Below the pieces are notes generated by a model that saw only the letters and a program-made list of their open reading frames with translations, did not search any database and was not told the DNA's origin. The position numbers and the translations under genes were made by a program. From CAYRGC01 sp964601225 (GTDB taxonomy: Bacteria; Patescibacteriota; Gracilibacteria; Peribacterales; Peribacteraceae), in assembly GCA_964601225.1 (NCBI GenBank), contig CAZRMM010000007.1, forward strand, positions 1 through 64,000: a stretch of 64,000 nucleotides of DNA, written 5' to 3'. Below are positions 25,755 to 32,477 of this stretch, piece by piece (within the stretch, counting starts at the first letter, position 1; each line of letters opens with the position of its first letter).

Positions 25755-25783
25755 TAAGACCGTAATCAGAGATTACGGTCTTA
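25755..25783 (+). terminator. Perfect hairpin after the prepilin peptidase gene
   Basis: TAAGACCGTAATC (25755-25767), loop AGA, GATTACGGTCTTA (25771-25783). It starts 2 nt after the stop codon. There is no run of T, so the terminator role is likely from position only. Confidence 0.6.
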
Positions 25784-25823
25784 GATTGCGCCAGGCGCAC
25801 GATACTCACAGGGAGCTCGTCGT

Positions 25824-25874
25824 TCTGGCAGACGCTAGATACGCGGAGGAATATCCAGGGTCTGCCAGAAGGCG
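25824..25874 (+). other. Long stem-loop of unknown role upstream of smpB
   Basis: TTCTGGCAGAC pairs perfectly with GTCTGCCAGAA across a loop of about 27 nt (coordinates approximate to a few nt). It could be a structured RNA or part of the smpB leader. The remainder of the 258-nt gap holds the pilD hairpin and an AT-rich stretch before the smpB start. Confidence 0.4.
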
Positions 25875-26010
25875 AAATGCGTCTGACGTCATCATTTTAT
25901 GCAATTTTGTCAAATTGTCAAGAAATCCAAACGGAATGTTTTTCTCTAGCTCTAGGGAAATTTCATGTTTCTCTGCTCAAAGACGCCAAAAGCCCGTATC
26001 CTCCTGCGCA

Positions 26011-26451
26011 ATGAAGACCGTCGCGGTCAATCGCCGGGCGCGCTACGACTACGACCTGCTCGAGCGTATCGAGGCAGGTATTCAGCTGACGGGCGGGGAG
26101 GCAAAGAGTTGCCGTATGGGGCACGTGAACCTCGCCGGCTCGTACGTGTCATTCCTCGGCGGAAAGCCGGTGCTCAAGAACGCGAAGATCTCCAAGTACG
26201 CGTACGCGGGCCCGGAGCAGCCGCACGCCGACGTCCGCGACCGGCTTCTCCTGATCAAGAAACCCGAGGCGGCGCGTCTCGAGCGCTCAATGTCCGAGAA
26301 GGGCATGGCGCTGATCCCGCTCGAGGTAAAAGCGGGGCGCTTCATCAAGATCACGATTGCCGTCGCGCGTGGTCGCAAGAAGCTCGACAAGCGGCAGGCG
26401 ATCAAAGAACGCGAGACCGGGAGGAGGTTGAGGGAAGGGCGGGAAGAGTAG
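26011..26451 (+). CDS. smpB: SsrA-binding protein
   Basis: A 146-aa protein, the partner of tmRNA in trans-translation rescue of stalled ribosomes. The N-terminal NRRARYDYDLLERIEAGIQL and GGEAKSCRMGHVNLAGSYV match SmpB, as does the basic C-terminal tail (GRKKLDKRQAIKERE). The ATG at 26011 follows TATCCT (25997-26002) by 8 nt; the upstream in-frame extension is non-homologous. No ssrA gene was recognised in the window. Confidence 0.95.
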   Translation: MKTVAVNRRARYDYDLLERIEAGIQLTGGEAKSCRMGHVNLAGSYVSFLGGKPVLKNAKISKYAYAGPEQPHADVRDRLLLIKKPEAARLERSMSEKGMALIPLEVKAGRFIKITIAVARGRKKLDKRQAIKERETGRRLREGREE

Positions 26452-26452
26452 A

Positions 26453-26529
26453 AAGTATTTTGTATGAAGTATTATGGTTTTGGCATTCGACATGCTTAAT
26501 ACTCAATACCAGATACGTCATACTTCGCT
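26453..26529. repeat. Inverted word repeat (word AAGTATT) between smpB and recR
   Basis: The left arm is AAAGTATT..GTATGAAGTATT, beginning just after the smpB stop. The right arm is AATACTCAATACC..CATACTT. It is another member of the inverted-word class with its own word. Confidence 0.75.
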
Positions 26530-26535
26530 GTGTTC

Positions 26536-27132
26536 ATGAGTCTCCTCCCTCCGCAAATTCAACGGCTCATCGAGGAGTTCAGTAAGCTCCCCGGCATCGG
26601 CCCCAAAAGCGCCGAGCGCCTCACGTTCCATCTCATCCGCAGTTCGCGCGCGTCTCCCGAAAAGCTCGGCCAGGCGCTGCTCGATCTCAAGCGCGAGCTC
26701 AAGTTCTGCCGCAGTTGCCAAATGGTGACGGTCGACGAGCTCTGTCCCATCTGCCGCGATCCGGGGCGCGATCGCGCGACGATCCTCGTCGTGGAAGACC
26801 CGCTCGAGGTCGTGGCGTTCGAGAAATCCGGTTACAAGGGCCTCTATCACGTGCTTCACGGCGTGCTTTCGCCCATCGACGGCATGGGACCCGAGCAGCT
26901 CAAGATGCGCGAGCTTATCGAGCGCGCGAAAGGCGGTTCCATCCAAGAAATCGTGGTCGCCACGAACCCGGACGTGGAGGGCGAGGCCACCGCGAGCTAC
27001 ATTCGCATGCAGTTGCAGCAATTCGTCCCCAAAATCACGCGCCTCGCGCACGGGCTTCCCATGGGCGCGGATATCGAGTTCGCCGACCAGGTGACGCTGC
27101 GGGAGGCGTTGGCGGGGAGGAGGAGTTTGTAA
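26536..27132 (+). CDS. recR: Recombination mediator RecR
   Basis: A 198-aa protein that helps load RecA on gapped DNA in the RecFOR pathway. It has the HhH segment LPGIGPKSAERLTFHL (about 18-33), a C4 zinc finger (CRSCQMVTVDELCPIC, about 57-72) and the Toprim region ILVVEDPLEVVAFE. I chose the ATG at 26536 over the GTG two codons upstream because the protein then starts at the family-typical MSLLPPQIQ. A stem-loop (27160-27181) follows. Confidence 0.94.
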   Translation: MSLLPPQIQRLIEEFSKLPGIGPKSAERLTFHLIRSSRASPEKLGQALLDLKRELKFCRSCQMVTVDELCPICRDPGRDRATILVVEDPLEVVAFEKSGYKGLYHVLHGVLSPIDGMGPEQLKMRELIERAKGGSIQEIVVATNPDVEGEATASYIRMQLQQFVPKITRLAHGLPMGADIEFADQVTLREALAGRRSL

Positions 27133-27159
27133 TGTTTGTGATCACCGAATGCATAAAGA

Positions 27160-27181
27160 CCCGCCCCACACAGGGGGCGGG
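27160..27181. terminator. Bidirectional GC-rich hairpin between recR and the 57-aa gene
   Basis: CCCGCCCC (27160-27167) pairs with GGGGCGGG (27174-27181) over a 6-nt loop. It lies downstream of recR (plus) and downstream of the 57-aa gene (minus), where it is followed by TCTTTAT. Confidence 0.65.
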
Positions 27182-27189
27182 CGCTTCCG

Positions 27190-27363
27190 TCATTTTCGGC
27201 TCAGTGCAAACCCGATCATTGCGCAGCCGAGCAGTTGCCCGACCAGCATGTACACGATGGGCAGCGAAAGGGTTTGCGACGATGGGCTCGGAACCCGAAA
27301 AACGGGTTCGTAAACCGCAAAAAGACCGAAAAAACAGAAGCAAATCCGCCAATACCATTTCAT
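27190..27363 (-). CDS. 57-aa membrane protein with a strong Shine-Dalgarno site
   Basis: A short reading frame: MKWYWRICFCFFGLFAVYEP, a Pro/Ser linker (VPSPSSQ), then a second hydrophobic helix (LPIVYMLVGQLLGCAMIGFA), ending SRK. Two TM segments are predicted. On the minus strand AAAGGAGGT lies 5-6 nt before the ATG at 27363, by far the best ribosome site I saw in the window, and a hairpin terminator follows the stop. The family is unknown. The contrast with the many leaderless genes suggests a different mode of expression. Confidence 0.65.
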   Translation of the reverse strand: MKWYWRICFCFFGLFAVYEPVFRVPSPSSQTLSLPIVYMLVGQLLGCAMIGFALSRK

Positions 27364-27471
27364 AGCGCACCTCCTTTGTGCAGTGGAATTGGCAAGGTCA
27401 ATGTTACAGCATTAATCTGAATTCAAGTCAAAAAAATCGACGGGCCAACCGGTTCGACGCGAAAGAAAGCG

Positions 27472-28989
27472 TCAATGCCTGAACGCTCGCACCCCCGTCG
27501 TGACCATCACGAGTCCAAGTTCGTCCGCCTTGGCGAACACTTCGGCGTCGCGGATGGAACCGCCCGGTTGGATGATCGCGGCGATGCCGTGCTTCGCGGC
27601 CTCCTCAACGGAGTCCGGGAAGGGGAAGAAGGCGTCGCTCGCCATGACGGCGCCCTTGGCGCGCTCGCCCGCCCGCTTCGCGGCGATCCAGGTGGAGTCG
27701 ACGCGGCTCGTCTGTCCCGTGCCGAGTCCCACCGTCGTCCTGTCCTTCGCGAAGGCGATGGCGTTGCTCTTGCAGTACTTCACCGCGCTCCACGCGAAGA
27801 GCATATCTTTGATCTGTTCGGGGGTCGGCTGCTTTTTGGAAACCACCGTCAGATCCTTCTCCGTCACGACGCGGTCATCGATATTCTGGACGAGCATGCC
27901 GCCTTTCACGGAGCGGTATTGAATTGCGAGTTGCGAATTGCGAATCGCCGATTGGCTGATTACACGAATATTCGGCTTCTGCTTGAGGATTTCGAGGGCC
28001 TTGGGCTCATAGCCCGGAGCCACGATCACCTCCACGAACATTTTCTGGTCGATGATTCTCTGGGCGATGTCCGCCGAGCAGTCGCGGTTGAGCGCGATGA
28101 TGACGCCGAAGGCGGAAAGGCGGTCCGTGTCGTACGCGCGCTGGAACGCCTCTTCGATCTTCTCGTGCGATGCGATGCCCGACGGGTTCGCGTGCTTCAC
28201 GAACACGGCCGTCGGCTCCGAAAATTCCGCGACAGCGGCCCACGCGGCATCGGCGTCGAGGATGTTCAGGTAGCTGAGCGCCTTCCCCTGATGGAGGACG
28301 CCCCAGCCTTTCTTTGCGGGCTCGCCGTTCGCGATGGCGTAGTACTCCCCCCACTGGTGCGGGTTTTCGCCGTAACGGAGAGTTTCGCCGTTCACGAGGA
28401 AGACGGCATGGCCCATCGAGAAGTACGTCGAGATCATCGCGTCGTACATGGCGGTATGCAGAAAGACTTTCGCCGCCAATTGGTCTCGGGTTTCCGGCTT
28501 AGTGTCGCCATTCTCTTTTATTTCCGTCATGACCATTCCGTAATCGCCCGGGTCGCAAACCACGGTGACGGCATCGTGGTTCTTGGCGGCGCTCCTAAGG
28601 AGAGTGGGTCCTCCGATATCGATCTGCTCGGTGATTTCCGAATCGGTTTTGCTCTTATCGGCCACGGTCTTCGCGAACGGGTAGAGATTCACGCAGACGA
28701 GGTCGATCGGTTCGATCCCGAGCTTCTGCGCCTCTGCCTGGTCGCCCGGATTGTTGCGACGGAACAAGATGCCGCCCATGATTTTCGGATGCATCGTCTT
28801 CACGCGGCCGCCGAAGCACTCGGGAAACCCCGTCACCTCGTCGACACCTCGAACGGGAATGCCCGCCTCACTGAGAGCCTTCAATGTTCCTCCGGTGGAA
28901 AGAATTTCAAAGCCCGCCTCCCGGAGTGTCCGGGCGAAGGGAATCAGGTCCGTCTTGTCGGAGACGGAAAGGAGAGCTCTGCGAGACAC
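27472..28989 (-). CDS. purH: Bifunctional AICAR transformylase / IMP cyclohydrolase
   Basis: A 505-aa protein carrying out the last two steps of IMP synthesis. The N-terminal MGS-like cyclohydrolase domain starts ALLSVSDKTDLIPFARTL, with ILSTGGTLKAL and CVNLYPF. The transformylase domain has VKHANPSGIA, DAFFPFPDSVEEAAKHG and IIQPGGSIRD. Residues near 345-358 (SQSAIRNSQLAIQY) are encoded by a tandem word (27919-27962). The GTG start at 28989 follows TACACT (28996-29001) by 6 nt, the leaderless pattern. No other pur genes are nearby. Confidence 0.94.
   Translation of the reverse strand: MSRRALLSVSDKTDLIPFARTLREAGFEILSTGGTLKALSEAGIPVRGVDEVTGFPECFGGRVKTMHPKIMGGILFRRNNPGDQAEAQKLGIEPIDLVCVNLYPFAKTVADKSKTDSEITEQIDIGGPTLLRSAAKNHDAVTVVCDPGDYGMVMTEIKENGDTKPETRDQLAAKVFLHTAMYDAMISTYFSMGHAVFLVNGETLRYGENPHQWGEYYAIANGEPAKKGWGVLHQGKALSYLNILDADAAWAAVAEFSEPTAVFVKHANPSGIASHEKIEEAFQRAYDTDRLSAFGVIIALNRDCSADIAQRIIDQKMFVEVIVAPGYEPKALEILKQKPNIRVISQSAIRNSQLAIQYRSVKGGMLVQNIDDRVVTEKDLTVVSKKQPTPEQIKDMLFAWSAVKYCKSNAIAFAKDRTTVGLGTGQTSRVDSTWIAAKRAGERAKGAVMASDAFFPFPDSVEEAAKHGIAAIIQPGGSIRDAEVFAKADELGLVMVTTGVRAFRH
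27919..27962. repeat. In-frame tandem word inside purH
   Basis: Degenerate copies of GCGAATT/GCGAGTT/GCCGATT. Translated in the purH frame (minus strand) they give the SQSAIRNSQLAI loop, very like SAISNQQSAI in PyrC. Confidence 0.7.
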
Positions 28990-28995
28990 GGCACG

Positions 28996-29001
28996 AGTGT
29001 A
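28996..29001 (-). promoter_or_regulatory. -10 box (TACACT) of purH
   Basis: TACACT on the minus strand with a 6-nt gap to the GTG at 28989, identical in arrangement to the promoters of the 121-aa membrane protein (4213) and the sugar transferase (42667). Confidence 0.55.
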
Positions 29002-29062
29002 CAGCGCAGAAAAGCGGTCGCACAGGCCTTTTTAAACGATATTTTTCGGAAGAATCCGATAA

Positions 29063-29091
29063 TTGTCATTTTCTATAAAAAATAGTATAAT
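29063..29091 (+). promoter_or_regulatory. Promoter of the calpain-like peptidase gene
   Basis: TTGTCA (29063-29068), 17-nt spacer, TATAAT (29086-29091). It is one of the best consensus promoters in the window. The first in-frame ATG downstream is at 29102, about 4 nt after the expected transcription start. Confidence 0.8.
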
Positions 29092-29101
29092 ACTCTATTC
29101 A

Positions 29102-30175
29102 ATGCCGATCAGAGAACCGCCCTCTTCGGATCGCTGGGATGCCAGGCCGGCATCGCCCAAAGAATTGCCCGGCCTCAAGTGGAAAGGAAAAGAAATCCCC
29201 GTCGCCAAGGCGGTCGGCATTCCGGAGTCGAGGCCGCCCCTCGGTCATCCTGTCGGCAAGGTACGGAAAGACACTCGAGGGAAATATGTTGAAGTCATGA
29301 CGGGGAATTCCGGTGATGTCCACCAAGTTTCGGATGAGGATGTCATTACAAGCGCGAGCGATGTAGCCGGAATGGAGGTGACCTTATCGGATGCTTCGTT
29401 CTATCATCTTTTTCCGAAAGGGAAATTGCCTCGCCAGAGCATAGGAAATTGCTGGTCCGTCGCCGCACTGATCTCCTTGAGGAAATATCCGTATTTTAAA
29501 GCAATTATTCAGCGGTCGATTCGTGAAATTTTTCGCGGAGGGAAACTCGTCGGATGGACTGTCCGTTTCCCGCTTGGGAGCCCCGTTTCAAAAAAAGAAA
29601 TCGGCGTATTGCGGGCAGAACTGTCCGGAAAAGGGATGGATGCCCCTCTCGGTTTCCATATCTTGGAAGCAGTCATCGCAAAGCGCGAAGTGCAGTCGGA
29701 TCGTAAGTCGACGATTGCCCGCTACCGTCATGACGGAAAACTGAATGTCGAAAAAATCATGCAGTCTGGCGTGATGAGCAATGCTTTTGTTTATCTCTTG
29801 GGCAATCAGGCGAAGGAACCGAAGATAGGAAAACAAAGGACTTCCTTTTCGCATACGTCGACCAAGGTCCAGGAGGAGGTCCTCGATTATCTTCGAAATT
29901 TCAATCCACGACGGGATATTGCGACATTCGCCACTCCCCCAAGTGACGAAGTGCATGCCTTCACGTTGCCAGGTCTTTCCTATTCTTTCTTTACCGGACA
30001 CGCATATGCGCTGCTTGATGTGGATCCCGAGTCAAAAACGGTGACGGTACAGGATCCGAACCGTGAGGAAGCGGTATTTCTCAGTTGGGACGATGTTCTT
30101 GTCGCTTTCTCTGCCATTCATCGCGTGAGGATGTTCCAGAGAGACACAGGCAAAAAATTGCATAAAACCGCTTGA
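29102..30175 (+). CDS. Calpain-like (family C2) cysteine peptidase
   Basis: A 357-aa protein with all three elements of a calpain catalytic triad in the right order. QSIGNCWSVAALISL contains the presumed nucleophile Cys117 (compare QGxxGDCWxLAAL in calpains), FFTGHAYALLDVD contains His300, and VQDPNREEAVFLSWDDV contains Asn320 in a variant of the RNPWG region. There is no signal peptide. The N-terminal ~95 residues are Pro/charged and look non-catalytic. Calpain folds are uncommon in small bacterial genomes; the substrate is unknown. The start at 29102 is set by the promoter at 29063-29091. Confidence 0.7.
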   Translation: MPIREPPSSDRWDARPASPKELPGLKWKGKEIPVAKAVGIPESRPPLGHPVGKVRKDTRGKYVEVMTGNSGDVHQVSDEDVITSASDVAGMEVTLSDASFYHLFPKGKLPRQSIGNCWSVAALISLRKYPYFKAIIQRSIREIFRGGKLVGWTVRFPLGSPVSKKEIGVLRAELSGKGMDAPLGFHILEAVIAKREVQSDRKSTIARYRHDGKLNVEKIMQSGVMSNAFVYLLGNQAKEPKIGKQRTSFSHTSTKVQEEVLDYLRNFNPRRDIATFATPPSDEVHAFTLPGLSYSFFTGHAYALLDVDPESKTVTVQDPNREEAVFLSWDDVLVAFSAIHRVRMFQRDTGKKLHKTA

Positions 30176-30203
30176 GATAAAGGTTTCCTGCTACTTCCCG
30201 GGC

Positions 30204-30232
30204 TTTCAAATGCCCCGATTTTTTGCTATAAT
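30204..30232 (+). promoter_or_regulatory. Promoter of the pilus regulator/pilB/pilC operon
   Basis: A TTTCAA-like -35 (30204-30209), 17-nt spacer and TGC-TATAAT (TATAAT 30227-30232), followed by a leader of about 12 nt to the ATG at 30251. Confidence 0.65.
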
Positions 30233-30250
30233 ACTTCGATAACACACACC

Positions 30251-30664
30251 ATGCCCAAGAACGACGAATCTGAGGCCAAGAAGACCGCTCCCGCCGCCGC
30301 GGGAACGGGCAAAAAAATCCTCATTGTGGAGGATGAAAAACCGCTTGCCCACGCGCTTGAGCTTAAGCTCACCCACGAGGGTTACGACGTGCATGTTGAG
30401 ATGACGGGCGCCGCCGGTCTCAAGGAGGCGCTGACGGGAAACTACGCACTCATTTTGCTCGATCTCATTATGCCGGAAATCGACGGATTTGCGGTCCTTC
30501 AGGGGCTGAAAGACAAGGGAGTCAACACGCCGACAATCGTGCTGTCGAATCTCGGACAGGATGAAGATCGCAAGCGCGCACTCGACCTTGGGGCGAAGCA
30601 ATATTACGTGAAAGCAAACACGCCGATCGTCGAGATCGTGAAGGCAGTTCATTCCACGCTCTGA
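30251..30664 (+). CDS. CheY/PilG-like response regulator receiver protein
   Basis: A 137-aa single receiver domain after a Lys/Ala-rich N-terminal tail. The acidic pair is in ILIVEDEKPLA, the phosphoacceptor is Asp71 in LILLDLIMPEIDGF, and there is a conserved Lys in QYYVKANTP. It has no output domain. pilB starts 4 nt downstream, so it is cotranscribed with the pilus motor; it probably controls pilus extension and may be the target of the kinase at 39518. Confidence 0.85.
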   Translation: MPKNDESEAKKTAPAAAGTGKKILIVEDEKPLAHALELKLTHEGYDVHVEMTGAAGLKEALTGNYALILLDLIMPEIDGFAVLQGLKDKGVNTPTIVLSNLGQDEDRKRALDLGAKQYYVKANTPIVEIVKAVHSTL

Positions 30665-30668
30665 TCCC

Positions 30669-32477
30669 ATGGCACTGAAAGATTCCGATCTCGGCGCGCT
30701 TCTCCTCGAGGGGAATTACGTCAGCAAGGAGGAGCTTGATGATGCGTTGAAGCAGGCAAAGGATCGTGGAGTTTCACTGAAATCGGTACTGACGGATTTG
30801 GGGTTCCTGACACAGGAGCTTTTCGAAAGTGCCGTTGCCGAGCACTACAAGTTGCCATTCCTCGATGCGCGCACGTTTCCGCCGGCGGCCGATCTCGTGA
30901 CGGCATTGCCGGAGGAAATCGCGCGCGCGTACAACGTCGTCGTGGTGAAGCGCGAGGGGGCCGCCGTCACGCTCGCCACGTCCGATCCCGGCAATGAATT
31001 CCTGGAAGAAGCCGTGCGCGGGAATTTGGACCAAAAAATCGCGGTCTTCCCCGAGAAAGACGAGGCACGAAAGAAGAATATGGCATCCTCGCCCAAGGCT
31101 GCCGCCTTTTCTTTCATCGGTCGCAAGAAGGCCGATGATCGTCAGGCCTTTGCAGGAACGCTCGCTTGGTACTACGCGCCTGCGGGTCTCATCGAGACGT
31201 ATTTTGTTCATTTTCGCAAAGCGCTTGCGACGCGCTTCCAGTCGATTATCAACGAGCAAAAGAAAGTCGCTCCGGAAATCATCACGGAGATTTTCAACGA
31301 TGCGATCGAGCTGCGCGCTTCCGATATCCACTTCGAGCCTCAGGAGGGGACCGTCATCGTTCGCTTCCGCGTGGACGGCGTCATGCATGAAGCGGGACGA
31401 ATTCCAAAGGAATATTTCGAAGGGGTCGTGAACCGCATCAAGATCGAAGCCAACATGCGTCTCGACGAGCACTTCGCCGCGCAGGATGGGGCGATTCGCT
31501 ATAAGACGCGAAAGGGCAGCGTCATCGATTTGCGCGTTTCCATCGTTCCCGTTGTCGACGGAGAGAAGATCGTTTTGCGTATTCTCTCGGAATATCTGCG
31601 GACACTCACGCTCCAGAGTCTCGGGTTCTCCGAGAGTTACCAGCGCATCTTGGAAATCGCCGCGCACAAACCCTTCGGCATGATCCTCACGACCGGCCCC
31701 ACGGGTTCCGGCAAGTCCACGACGCTCTATGCGCTCCTGAAGATGCGCAACAACTCCGACGTGAACATTTCCACGATCGAGGATCCGGTCGAGTACAAAA
31801 TTCCGGGCATCAATCACATCCAGGTGAACCCGGAGACGAATCTGACGTTTGCCAACGGTCTTCGCGCTCTCGTGCGCCAGGATCCAAACATCATTCTCGT
31901 CGGTGAAATCCGTGACGGAGAAACGGCGTCCATCGCCGTGAATGCCGCACTCACGGGCCACCTTCTTTTCTCGACTCTTCACGCGAACGATGCGGCGACG
32001 GCCGTACCGCGTCTCCTCGATATGGGAGTCGAACCGTTCCTTCTTGCCTCCACGCTCGAGGTGGTGCTCGGTCAGCGTCTCATGCGCCGCATTTGCCCGC
32101 AGTGCCGCTACAGCTATTCCATTCCCCTCGCGGATGCCCAGAAGCTCTTCCCGGGCGCGCAGAAGTATTTCGTGAACAAGGACGACGTGCGTCTTTACAA
32201 AGGAAAGGGTTGTGAGGCGTGCGGCAATACGGGATACCGCGGCCGTATCGGAATCTACGAGCTTCTTGTGATCACGCCCGAGATCCAGGAGTTGATCGTG
32301 CGTCGCGCGTCTTCTGCGGAGCTGAACAAAAAAGCGTACGAGCAGGGATTCAAAGTGCTTTTCGACGATGGTTTTGAAAAAGTCCGCGCCGGCATGACCA
32401 CCATCGAGGAACTGATGCGCGTCGCCGCGCCGCCGGATCTTCTCTTCGCTCATGACACCCCAGGAAAGTCAGCATGA
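30669..32477 (+). CDS. pilB: Type IV pilus assembly ATPase PilB (GspE family)
   Basis: A 602-aa hexameric ATPase powering pilus extension. It has an N-terminal MshEN/GSPII_E_N-like domain (about 1-150), Walker A GPTGSGKST (about 341-349), an Asp box, Walker B (NIILVGEIRDGETA), a His box (LFSTLHAND), and two CxxC pairs of the zinc site (CPQCRYSY and CEACGNTG) near the C-terminus. The last 26 nt overlap pilC. Confidence 0.94.
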   Translation: MALKDSDLGALLLEGNYVSKEELDDALKQAKDRGVSLKSVLTDLGFLTQELFESAVAEHYKLPFLDARTFPPAADLVTALPEEIARAYNVVVVKREGAAVTLATSDPGNEFLEEAVRGNLDQKIAVFPEKDEARKKNMASSPKAAAFSFIGRKKADDRQAFAGTLAWYYAPAGLIETYFVHFRKALATRFQSIINEQKKVAPEIITEIFNDAIELRASDIHFEPQEGTVIVRFRVDGVMHEAGRIPKEYFEGVVNRIKIEANMRLDEHFAAQDGAIRYKTRKGSVIDLRVSIVPVVDGEKIVLRILSEYLRTLTLQSLGFSESYQRILEIAAHKPFGMILTTGPTGSGKSTTLYALLKMRNNSDVNISTIEDPVEYKIPGINHIQVNPETNLTFANGLRALVRQDPNIILVGEIRDGETASIAVNAALTGHLLFSTLHANDAATAVPRLLDMGVEPFLLASTLEVVLGQRLMRRICPQCRYSYSIPLADAQKLFPGAQKYFVNKDDVRLYKGKGCEACGNTGYRGRIGIYELLVITPEIQELIVRRASSAELNKKAYEQGFKVLFDDGFEKVRAGMTTIEELMRVAAPPDLLFAHDTPGKSA

